From the NCBI RefSeq assembly GCF_040813715.1, contig NZ_JBFOCH010000008.1: a stretch of 64,000 nt of DNA; one strand, written 5' to 3'. A program made the position numbers and the translations under genes. The notes below the pieces were generated by a model. The model saw only the letters and a list, made by a program, of their open reading frames with translations, made no database searches and was not told the DNA's origin. Within the stretch, counting starts at the first letter, position 1. Each line of letters starts with the position of its first letter. The DNA comes from Mesorhizobium_K marinum (lineage in GTDB: Bacteria > Pseudomonadota > Alphaproteobacteria > Rhizobiales > Rhizobiaceae). Of the stretch, positions 20,536 through 29,743 are shown in pieces.

Positions 20536-21786
20536 ATGACGACCGACGATTTCAGGCCGAAGACGCGCCTCACCTTGGCGGCCGCGCTGCTGGTCTTCGC
20601 CTTCGGCGTCGTTCCGGCCACCACCTACCACATGAACCTCTGGAATCTGTCGGCCGACGGCTTGTCCGAAATCTCGGGGCGGCTGCCTTACCGGGATTTC
20701 TCCAACCTCTGGGCCGGCGCGCGCATGGCGCTCGACGGACATGTCGAGACACTGTTCGACCCCGACGCCTACCGCGCCACGCTTCGTGCGATGTTTTCGC
20801 CCGACCTGCCGGACCAGGAATGGAGCTACCCGCCGTCCATGCTGCTGGTCGGCGCGCCGCTCGCGCTGCTGCCCGTGCTGCCGGCCTATCTGGTCTGGAC
20901 CTTCGGTACCGTCTTTCTACTGCACCTCGCGATCCGCCCGCTGCGCCTGCCGGCATTGCTGCATGCAGCGGCGCTGGCGTCGCCGGCGGTGCTGTTCAAC
21001 GCGATGTTCGGCCAGAACGGCGCGCTCACCGCGGCGCTGCTGATCGGCGGCCTTCTCGCCGTTCCGAAGCGGCCGATCCTGGCAGGCGTGCTGTTCGGCC
21101 TGCTAACCGCCAAGCCGCACCTCGGCATCTTGGTGCCGTTCTGCCTGATCGCCAGCCGCAACTGGCGCGCCTTCGGTTCGGCCGCCGTCACCGCATCGGC
21201 CCTGGCACTAGCGACCGGCGTGGCATTTGGTTTCGGCGTGTGGCCGGCGTTCATGAGCGAGACGCGGGCGCTGATGACCGCCATCATGGAAGCGCCTTAT
21301 CCCCAACCCTACCAGCGCAACGCGCTCACCGTCTTCATCATGGCGCGCTCCTTCGGCGCCGGCCTGGATGTCTCCTACGCGGCGCAGGCGGTCGCCACTT
21401 TCGCGGCCATCGCCGCCGTGACCTGGCTCTGGATGCCCTCCACCCCCGTCGACCCGCGCCGACGCGCGTTGATCACGGCCACGCTGGCTCTCGTCGCCAC
21501 ACCCTACGGCTACACCTACGACATGATCCCGACGTGCGTCGCGCTGGCCTATCTGTTCGCAACGTCTGCGCGACCCCTCTGGCCGGCATACGCGATTGCA
21601 TGGCTCTTCCCGCTGTTCGCACATTTGCTGAACTACCGGGGGATCGGTATCGGCGTCCTGGTGCCGATTTCGGTTGCCGCCGCCCTGCTGGCTCCAACGC
21701 TTTCTCGCCGTCAGGGTGATCCGACCTGGGTCAATCCGGACACCAGATCGGAGCGGACAAGAACCGTGACTTCGCTGCCGCGATAG
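20536..21786 (+). CDS. GT87 / DUF2029 polytopic membrane glycosyltransferase
   Basis: 416-aa hydrophobic protein with about ten predicted membrane segments, of the DUF2029/GT87 family (mannosyltransferases of the GT-C fold using polyprenyl-phosphate-mannose). FSNLWAGARMALDGH near the N-terminus and WSYPPSMLL follow the family pattern. The ATG at 20536 (MTTDDFRPK) was preferred to an upstream ATG. Its last 76 bp overlap the end of the convergent membrane gene. The acceptor is unknown. Confidence 0.8.
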   Translation: MTTDDFRPKTRLTLAAALLVFAFGVVPATTYHMNLWNLSADGLSEISGRLPYRDFSNLWAGARMALDGHVETLFDPDAYRATLRAMFSPDLPDQEWSYPPSMLLVGAPLALLPVLPAYLVWTFGTVFLLHLAIRPLRLPALLHAAALASPAVLFNAMFGQNGALTAALLIGGLLAVPKRPILAGVLFGLLTAKPHLGILVPFCLIASRNWRAFGSAAVTASALALATGVAFGFGVWPAFMSETRALMTAIMEAPYPQPYQRNALTVFIMARSFGAGLDVSYAAQAVATFAAIAAVTWLWMPSTPVDPRRRALITATLALVATPYGYTYDMIPTCVALAYLFATSARPLWPAYAIAWLFPLFAHLLNYRGIGIGVLVPISVAAALLAPTLSRRQGDPTWVNPDTRSERTRTVTSLPR

Positions 21787-23306
21787 AGCGTCCTGTATTC
21801 TCCAAGCAGCCCTTGAATTGCCGGATTCGAACGAACTACGGCTTGGCCGGGCCAATCCTTCGTACCCGCGTCGAATATGATATCGGGCCGGGCGCGTTCT
21901 ATGTCCTCGACGGCTCGACTTATGAAATCCGCCTGCAGGATCCGGAGCCTGGCCGCTTGCTGCACGTCCGCCCCCCCAGTAGAGATCAGCTTGGCCGCGT
22001 TCTCGACCATCCACAAACCGGGATAGCGGGACCGGTAGTCGCCATTGACCATGCGCGTGAGGGGGTGAGCCGCTTGAAGGCGGGTCGCAATAGTTGCAAC
22101 GGTCGGATGCTCGACCACCCGGATGACACGCGCCGCGACGTTTTCCAGTTCGGTACGCCTGACCGCCTGTGCAGACGGCTCGTTGGTCCATACCAGCAGG
22201 GCGATGATTGCCGTTCCTGTCACAAGTCCACCCAGGGCCAGCGGCGTAGTGGCGGTCTTGCGTTGTCCCAGTTGGAGCAGAAAGGCCACCATTCCCAGCA
22301 AGAGGAAGGGCAGCGCCTGATAGGTCCAGCCCTTTCCCATCAACACGAAGGCCGGCACGTATCCCACCGCCGCCAGCAAGATCACTCCCGGAAACCTGCC
22401 AAGGCCCTCGGGCCGCGATACGAGCAATGTGGCTGCGGCCAGCATGGCGAAGATAATGACCGGCAGGCTAAGCAGCATATCCAGCACCGGCTTGCGGGCC
22501 GGCAGATAGAGATCGCTCAGCAGTGGCACGAGGTCCACGAAGAAACTCTTGTGAAAGGTGGCGAGCCAGATCAGGTAGGCCAGCGTTGTTGCCGCGCCGA
22601 GCATCGTTTCAGACGTGAACACTGGATGAAGCGAACGCCGTCTGACGCATAGAGCCAACGCGGGAAGCGCGAGTGCCGGTAGTGAGAGTGGCGGCTTGAC
22701 TATGACGAACAGCGCGGCGCCCAAACCAGCAACGACGCGCTCGAAGCGGGTCCCTGCCTCAAAGTTCTCACTGCCGTCGCGTGCGGCGAGCAGCGCAAGC
22801 CATGGCATCAGCGCGACGGTGGCGAACTGCTCCCTCTGACCGAAATCCGCAATGAAAATGCAAAGCAGCACCGCAAGAACCGCAGGCGCCATCCAAGCCG
22901 AGTCGCGATTGGCGGGTTCGCAACGTCCCAAGATGCGCATACATATCGAAACTGACAGCAACGCCATCGTCGGGAGGCCTACCGACAACCAGAATTCCGC
23001 CGGCAGACCCGTCGCGCGCTCGGCCAAGACGAAAGGCATATACAGCCAGACCGAGAAAGGCGGGTTGATCTCGACCACGTCAACATGAAGGCGCGCGCCG
23101 TCGAGCAGCCGATCGCCGGCTACCATAAGCCATGCCACATCGACGTTTGTCGGCACGACGGCGTAAGCCATCCAGCCGGCCGCAATCGCGACCAGGAGGG
23201 ACGCCGCCCAGGACGCGAACATCGCGCTACGAACTTTCAAGTCTGTACGGCCAGACATCCCGAGCGACAACAGCCCGTCGATCAGACTGCCGTCCGTCTG
23301 TCGCAT
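21711..23306 (-). CDS. Polytopic membrane protein, possible GT-C glycosyltransferase
   Basis: 531-aa protein, not recognised beyond its class. It has about ten hydrophobic segments, an early acidic loop (VVEINPPFSVWLY) and a soluble C-terminal ~150 residues, as in GT39/GT-C lipid-linked sugar transferases. The ATG at 23306 begins MRQTDGSLIDG, 4 bp past the stop of the methyltransferase, so it is the last gene of a three-gene unit with a GT2 polyprenyl-phosphate sugar synthase. Such an operon would make and then use a lipid-linked sugar in the envelope. Its 3' end overlaps the GT87 gene tail to tail. AT content is slightly higher than in its neighbours. Confidence 0.7.
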   Translation of the reverse strand: MRQTDGSLIDGLLSLGMSGRTDLKVRSAMFASWAASLLVAIAAGWMAYAVVPTNVDVAWLMVAGDRLLDGARLHVDVVEINPPFSVWLYMPFVLAERATGLPAEFWLSVGLPTMALLSVSICMRILGRCEPANRDSAWMAPAVLAVLLCIFIADFGQREQFATVALMPWLALLAARDGSENFEAGTRFERVVAGLGAALFVIVKPPLSLPALALPALALCVRRRSLHPVFTSETMLGAATTLAYLIWLATFHKSFFVDLVPLLSDLYLPARKPVLDMLLSLPVIIFAMLAAATLLVSRPEGLGRFPGVILLAAVGYVPAFVLMGKGWTYQALPFLLLGMVAFLLQLGQRKTATTPLALGGLVTGTAIIALLVWTNEPSAQAVRRTELENVAARVIRVVEHPTVATIATRLQAAHPLTRMVNGDYRSRYPGLWMVENAAKLISTGGADVQQAARLRILQADFISRAVEDIERARPDIIFDAGTKDWPGQAVVRSNPAIQGLLGEYRTLYRGSEVTVLVRSDLVSGLTQVGSP

Positions 23307-23310
23307 GGGA

Positions 23311-24069
23311 TCACGCCGCCAGGCGGTCGTCCTGCGCCGCCTCGTCCCGGCCGAACACGGCGAGCAGCGATACGCCGAACGGCAGCGAGGCATTCGGCAC
23401 GATCAGGCTTTCGGCCGAGAAAAGCGCCTTCATGGCGGCGTTGACGGCTGCCGGCGGCTGGCCAAGCCCGGAAGCCGAGCCGGCGCTGCGCAGGCGGTCT
23501 GCCAGCCGGGCCAGAGCCGCGACCGGAAACAGCGCGGCGTTGGTGTAGGTCAGCCTGTCGATGCGGTAGCCTGCACGCTCGATCCTTTCCTTCAGGAGCG
23601 CGCGCGAATAGCGCCGGTGATGGTGGAGGTCCACGTCATGCGTGCTCCACAGCCACTGGTGCGCGGGCACCGTCAGCACGATCTTGCCGTTCGGCTTGAG
23701 CAGCCGGCGCATGGCAACCAGCGACGTCTCGTCCTCGGCGACATGCTCGAGCACGTCGAACAGGCAGATCAGGTCGACCGAGCCCGGCTTGACCGGAATG
23801 TTGTGGGGCAGATAGCCGTACAGAAATTCGCGGCCCGTCTTCTCCCAGGCGATCCGCCGCGCGAGATCGCTCATCTCGACCGCGAGAACCTCGCCGAATT
23901 TCTCGAGCATGGCGATGTTTCCGCCGGTGCCGGCGCCGATCTCCAGGATGCTGGCGTCCTTTGGCAGGCCAAGACCGCGAATGACCGCCTCGCCGATGGA
24001 GCGCCGGCCGCAGAACCACCAGTGGCCGTCTTCGGTGGCGGCCATTTTTCGATACGCGTCAAGTTCCAT
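23311..24069 (-). CDS. Class I SAM-dependent methyltransferase
   Basis: 252-aa Methyltransf_11-type enzyme with SAM-binding motif I ILEIGAGTGGNIAML and post-motifs DLICLFDVLEHV and RLLKPNGKIVLTVPA. The ATG at 24069 shares one base with the GT2 stop. The C-terminal part contains a hydrophobic stretch. Between a polyprenyl sugar synthase and a membrane transferase, it probably modifies a sugar or lipid intermediate; the substrate is unknown. Confidence 0.88.
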   Translation of the reverse strand: MELDAYRKMAATEDGHWWFCGRRSIGEAVIRGLGLPKDASILEIGAGTGGNIAMLEKFGEVLAVEMSDLARRIAWEKTGREFLYGYLPHNIPVKPGSVDLICLFDVLEHVAEDETSLVAMRRLLKPNGKIVLTVPAHQWLWSTHDVDLHHHRRYSRALLKERIERAGYRIDRLTYTNAALFPVAALARLADRLRSAGSASGLGQPPAAVNAAMKALFSAESLIVPNASLPFGVSLLAVFGRDEAAQDDRLAA

Positions 24070-25118
24070 CAATTGCCCCCGAACGTGCGCCTGACGATGT
24101 AGATCGGGCGCTGCTTGATCTCCGCGTAGACGCGGCCGAGATACTGTCCGATGATGCCGATGCCGAGCAGCTGGATCCCGCCGAGAAACAGGATGCTGAC
24201 CAGAAGCGACGCATAACCCGGGACGTCGATGCCGAAGACCAGCGTCCTGGCGACAATGGCCAGGCCATAGACGAAGGAAAACAGGGAAATCGTCGCGCCG
24301 ACATAGGTCCAGATCTCCAGCGGCGCGCTGGAGAAGCTGGTGATGCCTTCAAGCGCGAAGTTCCACAGCTTCCATCCGGAGAACTTGGAACGGCCGGCCG
24401 TCCGCGGCTCGCGCACATAATCGACGGTCGCGGTGCGGAATCCGACCCAGGCGAACAGGCCCTTCATGAAGCGGCGGCGCTCCGGCAGCGCGCGCAGCGC
24501 GTCGATCACCTGGCGGTCGATCAGGCGGAAGTCGCCGACATCGTGCGGGATCTTCTGGGCCGCGATGACGTTGTGGATGCGATAGAACAGCGACGCCGTG
24601 CGATGCTTCATGAAGCCGTCCGAGGAACGGTCGGCACGTTTGGCCAGCACGACTTCAAAACCCTCGCGCCACTTCTCGATCAGTTGCGGAATGACGTGGG
24701 GCGGATCCTGCAGGTCGACGTCGATCGGGATCGCCGCGTCGGCGTCGCACATGTCGAGGCCGGCCGTCATCGCCGCCTCCTTGCCGAAATTGCGCGACAG
24801 GTCGACGACGCGGATGCGCGGGTCGTCCTTCTGCGCCAGAAGCAGGCAGTCGAGCGTCGCGTCCGTCGAACCATCGTTGACGAAGATGAAGTCAAAGGCG
24901 ATGCCGTGTTCGGTCAAGACCTCGGTGTTGCGGTAGACCGCTTCCAGGAACGGCGCGATCGCCGCTTCCTCGTTGTGAACAGGAACGATGAGGGCGACCG
25001 TCGCGACACACACGTCGCCGGGATGGTCGGGAGTCGCGCCCGGCAACGCTGTGCCGATGCGCTCGCGTACGGCCTGCTCGGCCGCTGGCGTATCTGGATG
25101 CGGAAAGGGTGCGTTCAT
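24069..25118 (-). CDS. GT2 glycosyltransferase, polyprenyl-phosphate sugar synthase type
   Basis: 349-aa family-2 glycosyltransferase (DPM1/GtrB/ArnC-like). The GT-A domain has VNDGSTDAT and the metal-binding DVDLQDPP; two C-terminal TM helices (about 260-285 and 295-320) are as in GtrB. It is expected to load a sugar from a nucleotide donor onto undecaprenyl phosphate at the inner membrane. It is the first gene of the unit with the methyltransferase and the large membrane protein. Confidence 0.88.
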   Translation of the reverse strand: MNAPFPHPDTPAAEQAVRERIGTALPGATPDHPGDVCVATVALIVPVHNEEAAIAPFLEAVYRNTEVLTEHGIAFDFIFVNDGSTDATLDCLLLAQKDDPRIRVVDLSRNFGKEAAMTAGLDMCDADAAIPIDVDLQDPPHVIPQLIEKWREGFEVVLAKRADRSSDGFMKHRTASLFYRIHNVIAAQKIPHDVGDFRLIDRQVIDALRALPERRRFMKGLFAWVGFRTATVDYVREPRTAGRSKFSGWKLWNFALEGITSFSSAPLEIWTYVGATISLFSFVYGLAIVARTLVFGIDVPGYASLLVSILFLGGIQLLGIGIIGQYLGRVYAEIKQRPIYIVRRTFGGN

Positions 25119-25250
25119 CGTCCGCCGCTGCCCGTTTCATCAGGTCATCGCCGGGACGGTAGTGCGACGCGGTTAAGTTAACTTTAAGCGCCGCTCGCGG
25201 GCATTTGGCGGAATTTCGACACTCTCGGCACGCAAAGGAACGTTCGCAGC

Positions 25251-25274
25251 AAAAAAACGGGCGCCAAGGCGCCC
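25251..25274 (-). terminator. Terminator after the small exported protein
   Basis: GGGCGCC-AA-GGCGCCC (25259-25274; the real loop is larger, CCAAGG). On the minus strand it is followed by G and seven Ts (A-run 25251-25257), 32 bp past the stop at 25306. Confidence 0.8.
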
Positions 25275-25305
25275 AACTGGAGGTATTTCGCCATTTGCGG
25301 CGAGG

Positions 25306-25488
25306 TCATTCGGCTTCGGAGGGTTCCTCGGCCTTGGTAGACTGTTTGACCGGCTGCGCCGGCAGCACGCTCGCGACCGTGGTCTCGGTATCGACGGCAG
25401 TCGTCACTTTCGCATGTGCGGCGCAGTCCGCGCTCGCGACGGAAACGGAAAGGCCCATGGCACAGGCCAGTACCAGCATTGTCCTCAT
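25306..25488 (-). CDS. Small exported hypothetical protein
   Basis: 60 aa with a clear Sec signal peptide (MRTMLVLACAMGLSVSVASA, then D) and a mature part of about 40 residues rich in Thr, Val and acidic residues, with a single Cys near its start. An AAGGAG ribosome-binding site lies 7 nt before the ATG and a terminator follows, so it looks like a genuine monocistronic gene. I do not recognise the family. Confidence 0.7.
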   Translation of the reverse strand: MRTMLVLACAMGLSVSVASADCAAHAKVTTAVDTETTVASVLPAQPVKQSTKAEEPSEAE

Positions 25489-25573
25489 GGTCGGCTCCTT
25501 CGGCTCAAGCCCGAACGCAGGTTAGGCGGAGCCGGCCGAAAGCGGAAATCACAATCTTGTGCCGGAACGCGGC

Positions 25574-26533
25574 CTAAAGCTTGCGCAGGGCGACTTCTTC
25601 GACGCGGTGGTCCGCGCCCTTGCGCAGGATCAGGTCAGCCCGCGGTCGGGTCGGGCGGATGTTCTCGCGCAGATTCTTCAGGTTGATGTTGGTCCACAAC
25701 CCCTCGGCAATGGCGCGCGCCGCGTCCTCGGAAAGTTCCGAGTAGCGGTGGAAAAAGGATTTGGGGTTGCGGAATGCGGTCTCGCGCAGCCGCATGAACC
25801 GCTCGACATACCAGTCGTGGATCAGCGCCTCGTCGGCGTCGATGTAGATGGCGAAATCGAAGAAATCCGAAAGGAAGGGAACGAACTTGCCGTCTTGCGG
25901 CAGTTCGCGGGTCTGCAGGACGTTGAGCCCTTCGAAGATCAGGATGTCCGGACGATCGATGACCACGTGTTCGCCGGGCACCACGTCGTAGGTCAGGTGC
26001 GAGTAGACCGGCGCGCGCGCGTCGGCCTGGCCCGACTTGATCGACGACAGGAAGCGCAGAAGCGCGCCGACGTCGTAGCTGTCGGGAAAACCCTTCCGCT
26101 CCATCAGGTTCTGCCGGCGCAGCACCTCGTTGGGAAACAGGAAGCCATCGGTCGTGATCAGGTCTACCTTCGGGCTGGAGGGCCATCGCGCCAGCAGTTC
26201 CTTCAGCAGGCGCGCCGTCGTCGACTTGCCGACCGCCACCGATCCGGCGATGCCGATGATGAAGGGCGTCTTGATCGCATGCGGCAGCTTGAAGAAGTCG
26301 CGCCGCTGGCGAAACAGCAACTGGCTCGCCTCGACATGCGCCGACAAGAGCCGCGAGATCGACAGGTAGATGCGCCTGACCTCGCTGAGGTCGATCGGGT
26401 CGTTCAGGGAGGAAAGCCGGCGAACCTCGTCCTCGGTCAGAGTCAGCGCGGCGCCTTCGGCAAACTGCCCCCAGCGCTGCGCCGAGTAAAACCGGTAGGG
26501 CGAGTACTTTTCCGTCGCCACCAGGTGGTCCAT
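25574..26533 (-). CDS. coaA: Type I pantothenate kinase
   Basis: First committed step of CoA biosynthesis, phosphorylating pantothenate. 319 aa; P-loop GSVAVGKST (about 97-105), TTDGFLFPN, and the feedback/substrate region YDVVPGEHVVIDRPDILIFEG. The ATG at 26533 is 5 nt after GGGAG and was preferred to the GTG two codons upstream. It lies 11 bp after hisE, at the distal end of the his operon, a common rhizobial arrangement. Confidence 0.97.
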   Translation of the reverse strand: MDHLVATEKYSPYRFYSAQRWGQFAEGAALTLTEDEVRRLSSLNDPIDLSEVRRIYLSISRLLSAHVEASQLLFRQRRDFFKLPHAIKTPFIIGIAGSVAVGKSTTARLLKELLARWPSSPKVDLITTDGFLFPNEVLRRQNLMERKGFPDSYDVGALLRFLSSIKSGQADARAPVYSHLTYDVVPGEHVVIDRPDILIFEGLNVLQTRELPQDGKFVPFLSDFFDFAIYIDADEALIHDWYVERFMRLRETAFRNPKSFFHRYSELSEDAARAIAEGLWTNINLKNLRENIRPTRPRADLILRKGADHRVEEVALRKL

Positions 26534-26544
26534 CGACACTCCCG

Positions 26545-26883
26545 TCAGCGCGGCGCGGGCCGCGCCGTCTTCTCGGCTATCCCCGATTGCGCCGTCCGCC
26601 GCTCAAGCTCGGCCAGCACCTCGGACAGCGGCACGCCGGCAAGCGCCAGCACCACCAGCCAATGATAGACGAGGTCCGCACTTTCGGAAACGAGAGCGTT
26701 GCGGTCACCGGCGACCGCGGCGATCACCGCCTCGACAGCTTCTTCGCCGAGCTTCTTTGCAGCGCGGTCCATGCCGCCGGCAAACAGCTTCGCCGTCCAC
26801 GAGCCGGGATCGCCGCCGCGACCGCGCTCGGCGACGATTTTTTCGAGGTCGGCCAGCGAGAATGCGCTCGGAGAACTGCCCAT
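26545..26883 (-). CDS. hisE: Phosphoribosyl-ATP pyrophosphatase
   Basis: 112-aa HisE, second step of histidine synthesis (PR-ATP to PR-AMP). Family motif KKLGEEAVEAVIAA followed by SADLVYHWLVVL. It is separate from HisI, as in alphaproteobacteria, and lies 9 bp downstream of hisF. Confidence 0.96.
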   Translation of the reverse strand: MGSSPSAFSLADLEKIVAERGRGGDPGSWTAKLFAGGMDRAAKKLGEEAVEAVIAAVAGDRNALVSESADLVYHWLVVLALAGVPLSEVLAELERRTAQSGIAEKTARPAPR

Positions 26884-26892
26884 GCTCGCCGT

Positions 26893-27856
26893 TTATTGCG
26901 CCGCAGCAGCAGAGTCCAGCCGCATCGGCACGCCGGCGCGCGCCATGTGAGCCTTGGCCTCGCTGATCGAATAGGTGCCGAAATGGAAGATCGAGGCGGC
27001 CAGGACCGCTGTCGCGTGGCCGTCGCGCACGCCCTCGACCAGGTGGTCCAGCGTACCGACCCCGCCCGATGCGATAACCGGTGCGCGCACCGCGTCTGCA
27101 ACCGCGCGGGTCAGCGCGATGTCGTAGCCCGCCTTGGTGCCGTCCCGGTCCATCGACGTCAGCAGGATCTCGCCGGCGCCGAGCCCGACCACCTTCTCGG
27201 CGAAGGCCACGGCGTCGATGCCCGTCGCCTGCCGGCCGCCATGCGTGAAGATCTCCCAGCGCGGGGCTTCGTCCGCGTGCGAGACCTTCTTGGCGTCGAT
27301 CGCCACGACGATGCACTGGTTGCCGAACTTGGCGGCCGCTTCCGCGACGAATTCAGGCGACTTCACGGCCGCCGTGTTGATCGACACCTTGTCGGCTCCC
27401 GCCAGCAGAAGCTTGCGGATGTCGGCGACGCTGCGCACGCCGCCGCCCACCGTCAGCGGCATGAAGCAGCGCTCGNNNGACGATGCACTGGTTGCCGAAC
27501 TTGGCGGCCGCTTCCGCGACGAATTCAGGCGACTTCACGGCCGCCGTGTTGATCGACACCTTGTCGGCTCCCGCCAGCAGCAGCTTGCGGATATCGGCGA
27601 CGCTGCGCACGCCGCCGCCCACCGTCAGCGGCATGAAGCAGCGCTCGGCGGTCCGGGCGACAACGTCGAAGATGGTCTCGCGGTTGTCCGACGATGCGGT
27701 GATGTCGAGGAAGCACAGTTCGTCGGCGCCGGCCGCGTCATAGGCGGCGGCAGACTCGACCGGATCTCCGGCGTCGACCAGGTCCACGAAGTTGACGCCC
27801 TTGACTACCCGACCGTCCTTGACGTCGAGGCAGGGAATGACGCGGGCCTTGAGCAT
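26893..27856 (-). CDS. hisF: Imidazole glycerol phosphate synthase, cyclase subunit
   Basis: TIM-barrel cyclase of IGP synthase, partner of HisH. It begins MLKARVIPCLDVKDGRVVKG and has PLTVGGGVRS, the catalytic Asp in VVAIDAKK, and VIASGGVG. The NNN at 27476-27478 sits between copies 27307-27475 and 27479-27647. Removing 172 bp leaves 792 bp, 263 aa, in one frame, slightly longer than the usual 253-258 aa because of an Ala-rich tail. It follows the arginase-like gene immediately. Confidence 0.96.
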
Positions 27857-28693
27857 TCAGATGCGCTCCATGGCGGCGACGAAGTCGACCACCAGCCGGC
27901 CGACCTCGGGCGGCACCTCGCCCTTGGCGTCGAAGGCCGGATCGTAGGCCGAAAGCGTCAGGCCGACGATCGGCACCGACCGCGCCATGCAGCTCGCCGC
28001 CTCGCGCAGCGCCGCCGGCTCCGGCCCGCCAGGCTCGGCGTATCGATTGACCTGCAGCCGGTCGGGGTCGTGCACATCGAGGTCGATATGGAGATGCGTA
28101 CGGCTGACGCCGGCCTTCTTCAATGCCGACACCTTGTCGGCGGCTTCGTCCACTTCCGCGTGGATCACGGGGAGGCTGGCCAGCAGCGTCTTCTCGTCGG
28201 GATCAAGGTCGCGCGCGTCAACCAGCATGCATTTCGCCGGATCGACCGCTTCGAAGCCGGGAATGGCGTTCGCCATCGGCCGCCAGCATAGCCCGAGCGC
28301 GGTAGCCAGGGCCATGCCGTCGAGAAACCCGAAGGGCGAGGTTTCCGGCGTGTTGATGTCGCCGTGCTGGTCGAACCAGATCAGGGAATCGGCAGCCTCG
28401 CCCGCCAGCGCGCCGCAGGTCGTCAGGCAATTGCCCGCGAGCACAATGGGAAAGCTGCCGGAGGCCCGGCTCTCGGAGACCTTTTCCGCGACCGCCTTGC
28501 AGACGGCGAAGCCGGTCGCGATTTCGCGATCGTCGAGGCCCTTGATCTTGTCGATCTCGACGACGTCGACGTCGTGCCCGCTCAAGGCCAGCGTCTCGAC
28601 TAGGCCGCCGGCCAGCAACGCATCCGGCCCCTTGCCGAAGCCCTCGTGGCGGCGGCCACTGTCGTAGGGCGCGACGATCATGGAGATTTTCAC
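27857..28693 (-). CDS. Arginase/agmatinase-family protein in the his operon
   Basis: 278-aa ureohydrolase-fold protein. Mn-binding motifs are recognisable as WFDQHGDINTPE (DxHxDxN type) and HIDLDVHDP (DxDxxDP). The usual GGDH/GNHS motif reads LAGNCLTT, so a Cys stands where the first His ligand is normally found; some divergent arginase-like subfamilies share this. The start is GTG at 28693, overlapping the hisA stop (GTGA), and the gene ends one base before the hisF start. Translational coupling inside the histidine operon is clear. Substrate unknown; true arginase activity is doubtful. Confidence 0.85.
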   Translation of the reverse strand: MKISMIVAPYDSGRRHEGFGKGPDALLAGGLVETLALSGHDVDVVEIDKIKGLDDREIATGFAVCKAVAEKVSESRASGSFPIVLAGNCLTTCGALAGEAADSLIWFDQHGDINTPETSPFGFLDGMALATALGLCWRPMANAIPGFEAVDPAKCMLVDARDLDPDEKTLLASLPVIHAEVDEAADKVSALKKAGVSRTHLHIDLDVHDPDRLQVNRYAEPGGPEPAALREAASCMARSVPIVGLTLSAYDPAFDAKGEVPPEVGRLVVDFVAAMERI

Positions 28694-29436
28694 TGCACCA
28701 ATCCCGCTCTTGCCTCATCGAGGATCGCCAGCGCTTCGGCCGGATCGATCCTCCCATCATATAGTGCGCGTCCGGAAATTGCGCCCTCCAGCTTGCGGGC
28801 GTCCGGCAGCGTCATCCGCCTGATGTCGGCGAGCGAGGCGAGCCCGCCCGACGCGATCACCGGAATGGGAACGGCCTCCGCGAGCGCGATGGTGGATTCC
28901 CAGTTGATGCCGGAAAGCACGCCGTCGCGGTCGATGTCGGTGTAGATGATGGCCGCGACGCCGGCGTCCTCGAACTTCTTCGCCAGCTCGATGACGCCGA
29001 GGCTGGACGCTTCCGCCCAGCCCTCGACCGCGACCTTGCCGCCCCGCGCATCGATGCCGACCGCGATCTTTCCGGGGAAGGCACGGCACGCCTGCCTGAC
29101 GAGGTCGGGTTCACGCACGGCGACGGTGCCGAGGATCACGCGCGACAGCCCGCGGTCGAGCCAGTCCTCGATCTGCGCCAGGTTCCGGATGCCGCCGCCG
29201 AGCTGAACCGGGTTCTTCGTCGCCTTGAGGATCGCGCCGACCGCCGCGCTGTTCACGCTCTTGCCCTGGAAGGCGCCGTTCAGGTCGACCACGTGCAGCC
29301 AGGAGAAGCCCTGGTCCTCGAAGGCCCTGGCCTGTGCGGCCGGGTCCTCGTTGTAGACGGTGGCAGTGTCCATGTCGCCGAGCTTCAGGCGTACGCACTT
29401 GCCGTCCTTGAGGTCGATGGCCGGGAATAGGATCAC
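28690..29436 (-). CDS. hisA: ProFAR isomerase
   Basis: 248-aa (beta/alpha)8-barrel isomerase of histidine synthesis. Starts MILFPAIDLKDGKCVRL (GTG start at 29436) with the catalytic Asp8, QLGGGIRN, TDIDRDGVLSG and VIASGGLA. It lies 4 bp after the DUF1330 gene, and its end overlaps the arginase-like start. Confidence 0.97.
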   Translation of the reverse strand: MILFPAIDLKDGKCVRLKLGDMDTATVYNEDPAAQARAFEDQGFSWLHVVDLNGAFQGKSVNSAAVGAILKATKNPVQLGGGIRNLAQIEDWLDRGLSRVILGTVAVREPDLVRQACRAFPGKIAVGIDARGGKVAVEGWAEASSLGVIELAKKFEDAGVAAIIYTDIDRDGVLSGINWESTIALAEAVPIPVIASGGLASLADIRRMTLPDARKLEGAISGRALYDGRIDPAEALAILDEARAGLVQ

Positions 29437-29440
29437 CGCT

Positions 29441-29728
29441 TCACGCTCCTTCGACGATGGCGAAATGCGCGGTCGAAAATTGCCGACGCAACTTCAGGGC
29501 AGCCTGGTATTCCGGCGAATGGAAGCAGTCGAGGGCGGTTTGGTAGCTGTCGAACTCGATGACGACCAGCCGCGTCGCCGCCGGGCCCTCGTAGACCTGG
29601 CCCTCGCCGCCGCGCACCAGGAACTTCGCGCCGTACTTGTCGAACGCCGCCTTGTTGGCCGCGATGTACCGCGGGTAGTTGTCGGGGTCGGTGATGTCGA
29701 CCATCGCCATCCAGTAGCCCTTTTTCAC
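29441..29728 (-). CDS. DUF1330 family protein
   Basis: 95-aa dimeric ferredoxin-like-fold protein of the DUF1330 family: GYWMAMVDITDPDNYPRY, FLVRGGE, VVIEFDSYQTAL and a C-terminal Phe/His region. The GTG at 29728 was chosen because GGAGG lies 5 nt before it; an ATG four codons upstream lacks an RBS. Often found inside rhizobial his operons between hisH and hisA; no biochemical role is established. Confidence 0.88.
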   Translation of the reverse strand: MKKGYWMAMVDITDPDNYPRYIAANKAAFDKYGAKFLVRGGEGQVYEGPAATRLVVIEFDSYQTALDCFHSPEYQAALKLRRQFSTAHFAIVEGA

Positions 29729-29743
29729 GCCGGCCTCCATCTG

